DNA from: Deefgea tanakiae
GTDB taxonomy: Bacteria; Pseudomonadota; Gammaproteobacteria; Burkholderiales; Chitinibacteraceae
DNA: 64,000 nt
Reading direction: 5' to 3'
Assembly: GCF_019665765.1 (NCBI RefSeq)
Contig: NZ_CP081150.1
Location: forward strand, 1,922,001 to 1,986,000
Positions 50,001 through 57,960 of this stretch are shown here, in pieces. A program made the translations under genes and the position numbers. Under the pieces are notes generated by a model that had not been told where the DNA came from, ran no database searches, and saw nothing but the letters and a program-made list of their open reading frames with translations. How positions within the stretch are numbered: the first letter of the stretch is position 1; each line of letters opens with the position of its first letter.

Positions 50001-51033
50001 CAGTCAAACTGATTTACCACTGCATTTACGGATGAATTTCCGCGTCGTCGATGACGCAGGCCAAGAGCTCGCCCAAGGCCGCGATTTGATTGCGATTCGC
50101 GCTCAGCTCGGCGAGGCGGCGCAACTCACCTTCCGCGATACCGCGGATGAAACCACGGGCATCGAGAAATCGGGCATTACAAAATGGGATTTTGGCGATC
50201 TACCCGCCAAACTCAATTTCAAACGTCATGGCAAAGCGATGACGGGCTACCCCGGCCTTGTACCCGACGAAGACGAAGCGGGTAAAGAATGCGTCGCGAT
50301 TCGTCTGTTTGATACCGAACACGCCGCGAATGAAGCGCACCGTGCTGGCGTCGTCCGCCTGCTGCAATTTGAACTCAAAGAGCATCTGAAGCAATTACCG
50401 AAGGCGCTGCCGAACTTTAACCAGCTCGCGATTCATTATCGTTCGCTCGGCAATAGCGACGAGCTAATGGCGGACGTCATCGCCTGCATCTGCAACCGCG
50501 CCTTTTTGGGCGACGACGAAGCGCCGCGCAAAAAGAAAGACTTTGACGACCAAAAAAGCCGCGCCAAAGTACGCCTACCGTCAGTGCGCGACGCCGTGCT
50601 ACGCACGCTCAACGACATCGCACCCGATTTTGTCGCACTCGGCACGCTGACCGCCAAAGGCGGAAATATCCAAAACGAGCTAAAAACCCAGCTCAGCGAG
50701 CTGATCTACAAAGGCTTTCTCACCGCCACGCCATGGGAGCAATTACCGCGCGTTCCCGTTTACATCAAAGCGATGAAAGTCCGCCTAGAAAAACGCGCCC
50801 AAAACCCAAACCGCGACGGCCAACGCGGCGCAGAAGTGGCTGAATTGATGCAGAGGTATCTGGCTGAAATCGATAAATGGCAAAGAGAAGGAAGAGATAC
50901 TTCGACCCTATTGCCATTCAGATGGATGATTGAGGAATTACGCGTTGGCTTGTTTGCGCAGGAGTTGCGGACACCGTATCCGGTATCAGTAAAGCGGTTG
51001 GATAAGATTTGGGGTGAGATTACGAAGCGGTGA
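47098..51033 (+). CDS. hrpA: ATP-dependent RNA helicase HrpA
   Basis: 1311 residues, full length. DEAH-box helicase: Walker A GETGSGKT (97-104), DEAH at 194-197, SATID motif III, and QRAGRCGR motif VI. HA2 and OB-fold domains follow, then the long C-terminal DUF3418 region of bacterial HrpA. HrpA acts on mRNA and stalled ribosomes. Codon use and composition are uniform along the gene. It ends close to a GTAGGG-type repeat. Confidence 0.96.
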   Translation: MNLDFRALRAQLADCQSNDYHSLSRLLQQCNERQKKQQDFAQQHADLLAGIAKSQAKTALRREKLPIPDYDDSLPVNQRRDELKAAIAKHQVVIVCGETGSGKTTQLPKICLELGRGVHGLIGHTQPRRLAARSVASRIAQELKSETGAIVGYKVRFTDKSSPSSYIKLMTDGILLAETLSDRYLNQYDTIIIDEAHERSLNIDFLLGYLKQLLPRRPDLKVIVTSATIDSDRFSKHFNNAPVMEVSGRTFPVEVRYKELASKDEDDQEIEMEEAIAQAVDELWRKDGSGDVLVFLPGEREIRETAEELRKAKLRDAEILPLFARLSNEDQQRIFRPSSTGRRIVLATNVAETSLTVPGIRYVIDSGQARINRYSPRAKVEQLLIEKISQASARQRAGRCGRVASGICVRLYSEQDFLLRSEFTDPEITRSSLAGVILRMAALKLGNVVDFPFLEAPSSKLISDGYQQLRELGAVNDSDTLTDIGRQLARLPVDPRVGRMLIAGRDEGCLKEMLIITSGLSLQDPRERPYEARAAADQAHAKFNEEKSDFLSYLRLWEFFEKLLADKTTNRQLVQDCHRSFLSYLRLREWRELHKQLSDMVISEEASDARHRHAPFRLNEKPATFEQIHKALITGLLGNLGFKQPENDEYLGARGIKFNVFPGSSLKKTRPKWIVAAELVETSKLYARCVAAIEPEWIEKLAPHLIKKQYFDPHWSKDNAQVNASLRITLYGLPIVARRTIHFGSINPAEAREMFIREALVRFNYNSKAKFFDHNFAMLLDVEELEHKTRRQDVLVDENALFAFFDAIIPQDIVNGAGFEAWRKGAEKLNPQLLYLQKDDLMQHSAAAVTEEQYPEFIRVHDIKLPLSYRFEPGHVLDGVTMTLPLHLLNRVNHATFDWLVPGLIREKITLLIKSLPKSTRRLCVPVPEFATKMLTALETASRDEPLLPQLAQATTRGVGQPVSADEFSQTDLPLHLRMNFRVVDDAGQELAQGRDLIAIRAQLGEAAQLTFRDTADETTGIEKSGITKWDFGDLPAKLNFKRHGKAMTGYPGLVPDEDEAGKECVAIRLFDTEHAANEAHRAGVVRLLQFELKEHLKQLPKALPNFNQLAIHYRSLGNSDELMADVIACICNRAFLGDDEAPRKKKDFDDQKSRAKVRLPSVRDAVLRTLNDIAPDFVALGTLTAKGGNIQNELKTQLSELIYKGFLTATPWEQLPRVPVYIKAMKVRLEKRAQNPNRDGQRGAEVAELMQRYLAEIDKWQREGRDTSTLLPFRWMIEELRVGLFAQELRTPYPVSVKRLDKIWGEITKR

Positions 51034-51052
51034 TGGTTGATCAATGTTGATG

Positions 51053-51085
51053 TGTAGGGTGGGTTAGCCGAAGGCGTAACCCACC
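51053..51085. repeat. GTAGGGTGGGTTAGCC-type repeat, left copy
   Basis: TGTAGGGTGGGTTAGCC, a short centre, then GGCGTAACCCACC: an imperfect palindrome of a kind seen in intergenic regions of many proteobacteria. A related copy in opposite orientation lies at 52354-52390, so the pair encloses the lipoprotein gene. Confidence 0.75.
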
Positions 51086-51211
51086 AAAATATGAATCAAA
51101 ACGCCATTTCAGCGCGGGCATGACCCGACCTACATGGCTTTAGGTGCAATCTAGAACCGCCAATACCAACATCATGGGAATTTAGTTAAGTCGACAACCC
51201 AAAGAAGTCTT

Positions 51212-52276
51212 ATGCAAAGAAAACTACACCCCCTACACTCGATGCAGCCAAAGGCATTATCAAAAATTGCTTTCAGCAAAATACCTCTCACAATATGCCT
51301 TATTTGCCTTTTGTCGGGTTGCAAGTTGAACATATTTACTCGACAGGAGCCATCAACGCTGTTTTTTGATGATTTTAATATTGAAACAGTTAATGAACTA
51401 ACCCAGCGTGGTTGGGTAGTTGCGGATGATGCCCAACAGTTCAGTTACAACATACCTCAACAAAAGCAGCGCAATCAGTACCGAAATAATATTGCTAATT
51501 GGCGCGCGGATCAGATTAGCTTAGTCGATCTGGCTGGAGAACCAGAAAAGCGTGTAGTAGAGTTGTTTGCCAAAAGTGACGGCACGTGGAATAGGCATTC
51601 CCAGTTTTGCCAGCCACCGCGTTTTGCTATCGGCACCTTCTCGGCAAGAGTAAAGTTAAATAACAGCCATAACACTATGGATGGTGACGCGCTTAATAAA
51701 CATTTCCTATTGAACGGCATCGGCATCAGTCAGCAGAGCGCTCGTAGCAAGCACTCCTTTACTTACGAGCAGCGCCCCGGCTACACGCACCCCATCCTGA
51801 TTAACGAGCAGTTGCAATATGACACGAAGCGTAGCTTCACTGGAGATCAACCGCGCAGAGAAATTGGGTATGTAGCACCCGGCTGGTATCAGCTCACAAT
51901 CCAGTTCAACCCAAAAGCCACGTATTGCCGTAGACACAACCGTGCAACGCACTGCCTACCTACTGTGCGTTTTTTCCTTGATGATGAACAGGTCAGCGAA
52001 CTACCGATTTACACTGCTTCTTTGGAGGCGAAATTTGGCATGACTTTCGCTCATTATTACCCCTCCGTTGTTAGCAATGACTACCTTAGGGTAGAAACCA
52101 TGCAAATCGATTGGGTATATCATGCCCCAAACATCCTACTTCGACCGAATGAAATTCGCTCCTATGTAGATGAGCATCGCCGTGCTCATCGCTCTTTTAT
52201 TGACACGACCGCAACAAGAGTCATCCACGATGCAGAGAAGGAACCATATCGCTGCCCCATCACCACACAAGAATGA
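51212..52276 (+). CDS. unknown lipoprotein, possibly with a concanavalin/GH16-like domain
   Basis: 354 residues. A signal sequence with lipobox LSGC puts the lipid on Cys37. The mature part has features of a beta-sandwich like GH16: LFFDDFN at its start, FAIGTFSARVKL, GWYQLTIQFNP and VRFFLDDEQVSEL. The GH16 catalytic ExDxxE motif is absent; the nearest segment is HSFTYEQRPG. So it may bind carbohydrate rather than cut it, but the family is not recognised. An in-frame ATG at 51242 is possible. Flanked by inverted GTAGGG-type repeats, with no operon partner. Confidence 0.65.
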   Translation: MQRKLHPLHSMQPKALSKIAFSKIPLTICLICLLSGCKLNIFTRQEPSTLFFDDFNIETVNELTQRGWVVADDAQQFSYNIPQQKQRNQYRNNIANWRADQISLVDLAGEPEKRVVELFAKSDGTWNRHSQFCQPPRFAIGTFSARVKLNNSHNTMDGDALNKHFLLNGIGISQQSARSKHSFTYEQRPGYTHPILINEQLQYDTKRSFTGDQPRREIGYVAPGWYQLTIQFNPKATYCRRHNRATHCLPTVRFFLDDEQVSELPIYTASLEAKFGMTFAHYYPSVVSNDYLRVETMQIDWVYHAPNILLRPNEIRSYVDEHRRAHRSFIDTTATRVIHDAEKEPYRCPITTQE

Positions 52277-52353
52277 TACTTTCCGTTCACAATCATAGCC
52301 TTGTAGAGCGGGGCACGACCTGCGCTGATTACCAGTGGCGATATGGAAACAAA

Positions 52354-52390
52354 TTGGCGGGTTACGCCGTCGGCTAACCACGCCCTACAC
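52354..52390. repeat. GTAGGGTGGGTTAGCC-type repeat, right copy (inverted)
   Basis: Reverse complement reads GTGTAGGGCGTGGTTAGCC, a short centre, then GGCGTAACCCGCC, close to the left copy at 51053-51085. Its orientation is opposite. Confidence 0.7.
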
Positions 52391-53044
52391 TGTGAAATTC
52401 AAAACCGCTTCTAACGGGAATTTAAAACTATAACCCGAGCATTTCGACAAATACCTACCTTTGTATTGCCCTGTATCTCATTACAATCATTAATCAAGCC
52501 GATATACCCTACCGCTTATTAGAACAAATTGCCCGTGGAGCCGCGCCGTTAGGGAGGTGATTGGCGAGGTCTTAAGACGCGACTGTTTGAGCTGCGCGAC
52601 GCTAGCGCGCAGCGAGTTTGAGCGTCGCCTTGCCAATTGCCGGACGGACGGGGTTTCGTGGCGATCGGGCGCGCGCGGGTTGCAAGGGGCGGCGCAAGAC
52701 CCGCTCCTTGCTCGTTTGGCCGGCGAAACGGCCGACTCACCGCCTGCGCCAGCAGGCTCAGCAACGCAGCCAAAAACCTACAAAAAATGATTTCACAGCG
52801 CCAGAAATAAGTGTTATCCCTTACTCCAAACCCCATTCCCTGTGCCCCACTTCACACAATCCAACACAGTAAGAAAAGCCTGCAAGAAACATTTGTTAAA
52901 TCAATCCACTGCATGATAAATTACGCGCGCTTAGTGCCAAGATAAATCAATATTATCAGAAACTTATAAGCAAATTTGTGCTGCAACCGCACATCAAATT
53001 GCCTAAAGCTAAGCCACCAAACCACAAAACTCGGAGCAGACGAC
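52391..53044. other. intergenic region before the LPMO gene with a GC-rich patch
   Basis: No supported gene. From about 52530 to 52760 the sequence is clearly richer in G and C than the rest of the window and has internal inverted repeats (GCTGCGCGACGC with GCGTCGC; GCTAGCGCGC). Open frames here (e.g. 52557-52790) resemble the spurious small ORFs, rich in Arg, Ser and Pro, annotated in many proteobacterial genomes. It may be a dispersed non-coding element. The LPMO promoter should lie between 52800 and 53044; no clear -35/-10 was chosen. Confidence 0.5.
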
Positions 53045-54433
53045 GTGAACAAAAAACAAATCTCAAGCCTGATTGCCACTAGCCTTTTCGCTGCCAGCGG
53101 CGCGCTGGTGATGCCACAAATGGTATCCGCCCACGGATCAATGGAAGTGCCAGTCAGCCGTGGTTTAAGCTGCTTTAACGAAGGCCCAGAAACGCTTAAA
53201 TCAGCAGCCTGCCAAGCCGCAGCAGCGACTTCTGGCAAGCAAATGTTGTACGACTGGACAGGTGTGAATCAACTGCCGAATGGTGATCACAAAGCATTTG
53301 TACCAGATGGCCAGTTGTGTGGCGGTGGCAAACCTGATTACGCTGGCCTGAATTTGCCGCGTAACGATTGGGCGACTACGCCGATTGCACCCGATGCTAA
53401 CGGTAACTTTGATTTTGTTTTTTACGGTACTGCGCCACACCAAACTCGCGATTGGCAACTCTATGTGACGCGCGATGGTTGGAATCAAAATCAGCCACTC
53501 AAATGGGCTGATCTAGAGAACTTCTGCACCTTGGGTAATCTTCCAGTTGATAGCAATAAACGCTATAAACTGAGCTGCAAATTGCCGAAAAAAACCGGCC
53601 AACACATTATTTATTTGACTTGGCAGCGTAGCGATAGCGCTGAAGCTTTTTACTCATGCTCTGATGTGAAATTCACGGGTGGCGTTTCTAATTTCAAAGA
53701 AATCGGTCAAGTACGTGCGGTGCAAAATTTAACTGAAGGGACAAAAGTCTCATTCCGCCTGTTTGACAACAAAGGCTTTGACGTTGAAAACATCCAAGTG
53801 ACCTTGGGCTTTGACAATGTGACGGGCTTAGATTCAACACAGATGGCCAACTGGCCGTACGCGTTGGCGCAAAAAGTAAATGAAACCTCACGTAATATCA
53901 GTATTGGTGTCTTGCAAAGCAATGGCACGATCAATCCTGTGAAGAGCGCTCAGGACAACCGTGTTTACAATCGCAGCGGCATGGATTTGACGTATCAAAT
54001 CGATATTGCTTCACCGGGCGGTGCAACACCAAAACCAACAGTGGCACCAACACCGACGGTTGCGCCAACCGCAACACCAGTGGTTACAGCGACACCAAAA
54101 CCGACTGTTGCCCCAACGACAACACCGATTGTTACTGCGACACCGAAACCAACAGTAGCGCCAACAGCAACACCGGTTGCAACTGTGACACCGAAACCAA
54201 CAGTGGCACCAACACCTGTTACCACTCCAACACCGGTTGCGACAGTGAGACCAACAACTGCACCGAGCGATGCTTGTGTTACGGCATGGAATTCTGCGAC
54301 TCAATACACGACACCAAATATGAAAGTGAGCTACAGCGGCCGCAACTACAGCAATAAATGGTGGACTGTGGGCGAAGTACCATCGGCTTCTGGCCAATGG
54401 GGTGTATGGAAAGATCTGGGTGTCTGCAAATAA
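53045..54433 (+). CDS. secreted chitin-active lytic polysaccharide monooxygenase (AA10) with CBM5/12
   Basis: 462 residues from a GTG start with GGAG eight bases upstream; the longer frame to 52976 would spoil the signal peptide. Signal peptide 1-29 leaves His30 as the mature N-terminus. His30 and His132 form the copper brace, and AFYSCSDV (about 201-208) supplies the axial Phe. Then a GbpA domain 2-like module (about 215-325), a Thr/Pro-rich linker of repeated ATPKPTVAPT type (about 330-415), and a C-terminal CBM5/12 chitin-binding domain with NKWWTVGEVPSASGQWGVWKDLG. Oxidatively cleaves crystalline chitin outside the cell. Confidence 0.94.
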   Translation: MNKKQISSLIATSLFAASGALVMPQMVSAHGSMEVPVSRGLSCFNEGPETLKSAACQAAAATSGKQMLYDWTGVNQLPNGDHKAFVPDGQLCGGGKPDYAGLNLPRNDWATTPIAPDANGNFDFVFYGTAPHQTRDWQLYVTRDGWNQNQPLKWADLENFCTLGNLPVDSNKRYKLSCKLPKKTGQHIIYLTWQRSDSAEAFYSCSDVKFTGGVSNFKEIGQVRAVQNLTEGTKVSFRLFDNKGFDVENIQVTLGFDNVTGLDSTQMANWPYALAQKVNETSRNISIGVLQSNGTINPVKSAQDNRVYNRSGMDLTYQIDIASPGGATPKPTVAPTPTVAPTATPVVTATPKPTVAPTTTPIVTATPKPTVAPTATPVATVTPKPTVAPTPVTTPTPVATVRPTTAPSDACVTAWNSATQYTTPNMKVSYSGRNYSNKWWTVGEVPSASGQWGVWKDLGVCK

Positions 54434-54440
54434 TGATGCC

Positions 54441-54463
54441 CTGCACTGAATAACTCAGTGCAG
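54441..54463 (+). terminator. first hairpin after the LPMO gene
   Basis: CTGCACTGA (54441-54449) and TCAGTGCAG (54455-54463), perfect 9-bp stem, loop ATAAC, without a T-run. It may protect the transcript end; a true terminator follows. Confidence 0.55.
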
Positions 54464-54468
54464 ATGTA

Positions 54469-54500
54469 AAAATAGCCCGCTTCATCGCGGGCTATTTTTT
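54469..54500. terminator. terminator between the LPMO gene and the HisN-like gene
   Basis: AAAATAGCCCGC (54469-54480) and GCGGGCTATTTT (54487-54498), loop TTCATC, followed by a T-run; A-run on the other side. Suitable for both convergent genes. Confidence 0.9.
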
Positions 54501-54520
54501 TATGCTTTGATTGACTGAGT

Positions 54521-55297
54521 TTAAGCCGTTTTCATCGCTGCTACGGCCAATTGATGCAATTCTGGGTTGGCAGCTGCGATCACGCGCCCCACTGAACCTT
54601 TGACTAATGGCTGCCCTTGCCAATCAGTCATTACGCCACCCGCGGCAATCACGACTGGTGTTACGGCTGCGAAGTCATGTAATTTGAGCCCCTCTTCCAC
54701 CACCAAATCCAAGCCCGCGGTCGCAACCAGAGCGTATTGATAGCCATCACCGCCGTAAACGGTGAAGCGTCCGCCTTTTTGTAACTCATTAAAGGCTTGC
54801 AATCCTGATGCAGAAAAATACTGCGGCCCAGTCGTACCAATTCGCGCCCGAGCTAGCTCGGTGATTTGGCTCACCGTGATGGTTTCTCCATTCAAGGTAC
54901 AACCTTGCCCCACCACGCCCACCCAACGCTCATTCGCAATCGGCTGATTGACCACACCCAATACCGGCTGACCACGGTACAAAAGACCAATTAAGGTCAC
55001 AAACAAAGGCCGCCCCGTAATAAATGCTTTGGTGCCATCGACGGGATCGAGCACCCACACCCAATCCGCGTCTTCGCGCTCAGCGCCAAATTCTTCGCCA
55101 ATGATGCCTTCATCAGGGCGTTCGGCATTAATCAAAGCGCGCATGACTTGCTCGGCTTCACGATCAGCTTGCGTAACCGGGCTTGCATCCAATTTATCGT
55201 CGATGGCTAAACCAGTGCGATAGTATTGGCGAATCACCGCGGCACTCGCATCGGCTAATTTTTGTGCAAATTCAATTTGTGTCTGGCTTGGAATCAC
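54521..55297 (-). CDS. hisN: inositol monophosphatase family, HisN-type histidinol-phosphatase
   Basis: 258 residues. Metal sites of the family are present: GEEFG (Glu residues), DPVDGTKAFITGRPLF and, near the end, LKLHDFAAVTPVVIAAGG. The TKAFITG variant is typical of HisN histidinol-phosphate phosphatases rather than SuhB. It would supply the histidinol-phosphatase step next to hisC-type enzymes. The start is GTG at 55297 with GGAG upstream; no ATG gives a better N-terminus. Confidence 0.85.
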   Translation of the reverse strand: MIPSQTQIEFAQKLADASAAVIRQYYRTGLAIDDKLDASPVTQADREAEQVMRALINAERPDEGIIGEEFGAEREDADWVWVLDPVDGTKAFITGRPLFVTLIGLLYRGQPVLGVVNQPIANERWVGVVGQGCTLNGETITVSQITELARARIGTTGPQYFSASGLQAFNELQKGGRFTVYGGDGYQYALVATAGLDLVVEEGLKLHDFAAVTPVVIAAGGVMTDWQGQPLVKGSVGRVIAAANPELHQLAVAAMKTA

Positions 55298-55468
55298 GCC
55301 ATTCTCCTTAAATCATCATTTAATTCTGATTACACTATTTTACGGTGAATTGATGACCGTCTGTAGTGCGTTTTCTCGGTGTTTTTACATTTCATACTAC
55401 TCAAGGAATTTACTCAATAAGAATCAATATTATTAGCATTTTTATTAATTACGCTTATCGTAATATAT

Positions 55469-55486
55469 TATTGATAATTATCAATA
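55469..55486. promoter_or_regulatory. Fur-box-like palindrome upstream of the bacterioferritin genes
   Basis: TATTGATAA (55469-55477) and TTATCAATA (55478-55486) form a perfect 18-bp palindrome around GATAATTATC, close to the Fur consensus GATAATGATAATCATTATC. It lies 63 bases before the first bacterioferritin start, near a very A/T-rich segment that probably holds the promoter. Iron control of the pair is likely; direction cannot be told from sequence. Confidence 0.7.
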
Positions 55487-55548
55487 TACGCGTAGAATTG
55501 ATTCACTATCAGTGTTAGCAACACCGAACTTATACTTAGGAGATCAGC

Positions 55549-56022
55549 ATGCAAGGCGATAAAAAAGTCATTAAAACGTTGAATGCGGTATTAGCCAATG
55601 AACTCATTGCTATCAATCAAACGTTTCTTCATGCGCGGATTTACAAAAATTGGGGTTATAAAGGCCTCAATGACAAGGCCTATCACGAGTCAATTGATTC
55701 GATGAAACGCGCCGATAAATTGATTGAGCGTGTTTTGTTTTTAGAAGGCCTGCCGAATCTGCAAGATTTGGGTAAATTGCTGATCGGTGAAGACGTTGCC
55801 GAAATGTTGGCCTGTGATTTGAAACTCTTTACCGGTTTTATCGATACCCTCAAAGATGCGATCAAGACCTGTGAATCAGCCCAAGATTACGTCAGTCGTG
55901 ATTTACTCGAAGACTTGCTAGAAGATGAAGAAGAATACGTCGATTGGCTTGAAACACAGCAAACACTCATCAAAGACATGACACTGGCAAATTACCTGCA
56001 ATCACAAGCTTTTGGCGAATAA
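55549..56022 (+). CDS. bfr: bacterioferritin, haem-binding type lacking the ferroxidase site
   Basis: 157 residues aligning without gaps with E. coli Bfr. The haem ligand Met52 is kept. Of the six ferroxidase ligands only Glu18 and Glu127 remain; Glu51, His54, Glu94 and His130 are Ser, Arg, Phe and Tyr. So this subunit should bind haem but not oxidise iron itself. It would need the next gene's product in a mixed 24-mer shell. Good ribosome site (AGGAG). The gene starts after a Fur-box-like palindrome. Confidence 0.93.
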   Translation: MQGDKKVIKTLNAVLANELIAINQTFLHARIYKNWGYKGLNDKAYHESIDSMKRADKLIERVLFLEGLPNLQDLGKLLIGEDVAEMLACDLKLFTGFIDTLKDAIKTCESAQDYVSRDLLEDLLEDEEEYVDWLETQQTLIKDMTLANYLQSQAFGE

Positions 56023-56136
56023 AGACAAATACAAAAAATTTCCAGCAAGGCACGCCGTCGATGACAGTACATGAAGTACGGCAAGACGAAGCAACGCAGC
56101 AGGAAAGTTTTTGTTTACTACTTAAGGAGAATTATT

Positions 56137-56607
56137 ATGAAAGGCAGCCCTAAAGTTATCGCCGCACTGAGTGAATTACTCGCCACCGAATTGACCTCGG
56201 TCGATCAGTATTTCGTCCATAGCCAGATGTATCACAACTGGGGATATGACAAACTTTTTGAGCGTATTGACCACGAACGCCAAGATGAAATCGGCCATGC
56301 TACCCTACTGATTAAACGCATTCTATTTTTGGAAGGCATCCCGAACGTAGCAGCTCGCACGCCACTGCGTGTAGGTAGCAACGTACCAGAAATGCTGCAT
56401 TTTGATTTATTGACCGAGTACGAAGTTGCAGCCGCGCTGAAAAAGACCATTGCACTCTGTGAAAAAGAGCAAGATTACGTCACGCGCGAAATGCTGATGA
56501 CTCTGCTTGAAGATACCGAGCAAGATCACGCACATTGGTTAGAGCAACAACTCTTCTTGATTAAACAAATAACGCTAGAAAACTACTTACAGTCACAAGC
56601 GTTTTAA
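56137..56607 (+). CDS. bfr: bacterioferritin, ferroxidase-active type lacking the haem ligand
   Basis: 156 residues. The ferroxidase ligands are all present: Glu18, Glu51, His54, Glu94, and the ExxH pair at Glu128 and His131 (one residue longer here than E. coli). Position 52 is Ile, so the haem-binding Met is lost. This mirrors the first gene. The start at 56137 has a strong TAAGGAG site; upstream codons to 56071 are not conserved. The pair is probably co-transcribed, 114 bases apart. Confidence 0.94.
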   Translation: MKGSPKVIAALSELLATELTSVDQYFVHSQMYHNWGYDKLFERIDHERQDEIGHATLLIKRILFLEGIPNVAARTPLRVGSNVPEMLHFDLLTEYEVAAALKKTIALCEKEQDYVTREMLMTLLEDTEQDHAHWLEQQLFLIKQITLENYLQSQAF

Positions 56608-56613
56608 TCAAAG

Positions 56614-56658
56614 GTATCAAGCTGTAGCTATTATTAATTAATGGCTACAGCTTGATAC
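56614..56658. repeat. dispersed palindromic repeat, copy E (perfect 15-bp arms)
   Basis: Left arm GTATCAAGCTGTAGC (56614-56628) and right arm GCTACAGCTTGATAC (56644-56658) are perfectly complementary around a 15-base A/T-rich loop with TTAATTAATG. It starts seven bases after the second bacterioferritin stop. There is no T-run, so it may be both repeat and RNA-stabilising hairpin. Confidence 0.7.
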
Positions 56659-56757
56659 TGCAACAATCCAACAGTTTTATCCAAATTCAATATTTCAGCT
56701 GCATCAAAAAAGTATTCCCTCTACACTGCCTTTTTTATTGCAGTTCAGAGCTATCCC

Positions 56758-57513
56758 ATGGCCAGCAGCGTCATTCTAAAGACCATCTTCAGCAGTTTTT
56801 TATTGCCACCCGGCCTCTTTATCATTTTACTGATGCTGGCTTTTTTACTGCGCCATAGAGCCCCGAAATGGAGTCCACGCCTATTTTGGACGACATTAAC
56901 GGCGATGTATTTACTCAGTACGCCCCTCATCGGCAATCAAATTTCACAATTAGTGGAATCTGAAATCCACAACCAAGCTGAGCCCGGTATAACAGCCACT
57001 GCCATTGTTGTACTCGGCGGGGGTTCGCGTTTTGGCGCGAAGGACATGCTCGAAGGGCAAACCATCAATAATGTGACGCTAGCGCGAGTCCGCTACGCGG
57101 CTAAAGTCCACAAATTCAACCATCTTCCGATTTTGGTTTCTGGTGGCGCACCGCTCGGTGGTATCACTGAAGCGCAATTGATGCGGCAAAGTTTGCGTAA
57201 TGATTTCGGCGTAGAAACCACTTGGCTTGAATCTGCCTCGAATGACACGGGCGACAACGCAAAGGAAAGTGCGAAATTATTACTGCCAAAACATGCTGAA
57301 ATTATTTTGATTACTTCAGCCGACCATATGCAGCGCGCAAGCAGAAGTTTTGAACAAGCAGGTTTTAAAGTCCATGCCGCACCGACTGATTTTCACAATC
57401 ACGAACCAGTCAGTGTGATGAGTTTTTTCCCAAGTGCCAAAGTACTGGCAACAAGTAGCAGTGCGAGCCGTGAATTACTGGGCCAGATCTGGTATCGAAT
57501 ATTAGGTAATTAA
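56758..57513 (+). CDS. YdcF/ElyC/SanA family (DUF218) membrane protein
   Basis: 251 residues. Two N-terminal membrane segments (about 10-32 and 42-60), then a DUF218 domain: ATAIVVLGGGSRFGAKDM, RVRYAAKVHKFNHLPILVSGGAPLGGITEAQ, and ITSADHMQRASRSFEQAG. Families with this domain act in envelope or peptidoglycan homeostasis (ElyC, SanA). The start has a weak ribosome site. The gene sits between two palindromic repeat copies (56614-56658 and 57516-57560). Confidence 0.87.
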   Translation: MASSVILKTIFSSFLLPPGLFIILLMLAFLLRHRAPKWSPRLFWTTLTAMYLLSTPLIGNQISQLVESEIHNQAEPGITATAIVVLGGGSRFGAKDMLEGQTINNVTLARVRYAAKVHKFNHLPILVSGGAPLGGITEAQLMRQSLRNDFGVETTWLESASNDTGDNAKESAKLLLPKHAEIILITSADHMQRASRSFEQAGFKVHAAPTDFHNHEPVSVMSFFPSAKVLATSSSASRELLGQIWYRILGN

Positions 57514-57515
57514 GG

Positions 57516-57560
57516 GTATATGCATGAAAACATTAAATAATAATGGCTACATGCACATAC
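57516..57560. repeat. dispersed palindromic repeat, copy F
   Basis: GTATATGCATG (57516-57526) and CATGCACATAC (57550-57560) form arms with one mismatch around an A/T-rich loop holding AAATAATAATGGCTA. It starts right after the ydcF stop. The loop core matches copy B and the arms end GTAT/ATAC as in copy E. Confidence 0.6.
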
Positions 57561-57561
57561 A

Positions 57562-57960
57562 TCAGACATGAGGAAAGTGAGGATTCCAAGCCACTTCCCA
57601 TAAATGGCCATCGGGATCAGCAAAATAGCCGGTATAGCCGCCCCAAAAAGCCTTATGCCCCGCCTTCACCAAACGCCCACCACCTTGCGCGCCCGTAGCA
57701 AGGAGTTGATCCACTTCTTCAGGACTGCGAACATTGTGCGCCAAGGTGATGCCACGAAAGCCACCGCCGTCATCGGGCACTCCGGCATCCTCGGCCAATA
57801 AATCATGCGGATAAAGCGCGAGCCAAACCTGCCCCAACTCAAAAAAAACCACGCTCTCTTTCACTGAACGTGGCTGCAGACCTAAGATATCGCGGTAATA
57901 CACCAAAGAGCGCGCTAAATCAGTCACCCCCAAGGTAATAAAGCTGACTCTGGGTTCCAC
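57562..57960 (-). CDS. VOC/glyoxalase family protein
   Basis: 132 residues of the vicinal oxygen chelate fold: FITLGVTDLARSLVYYRDILGL at the start and GYTGYFADPDGHLWEVAWNP at the end. Such proteins bind a metal and act as lyases, dioxygenases or resistance proteins; no substrate is evident. Start is GTG directly after the cheR stop (TAAGTG), so the two are read from one transcript. Confidence 0.87.
   Translation of the reverse strand: MEPRVSFITLGVTDLARSLVYYRDILGLQPRSVKESVVFFELGQVWLALYPHDLLAEDAGVPDDGGGFRGITLAHNVRSPEEVDQLLATGAQGGGRLVKAGHKAFWGGYTGYFADPDGHLWEVAWNPHFPHV

Noticed and set aside
52557-52790. Frame of 77 residues in the GC-rich patch
   Set aside because: Arg/Ser/Pro-rich translation typical of spurious frames in GC-rich DNA; no start signal beyond a chance GGAGG.
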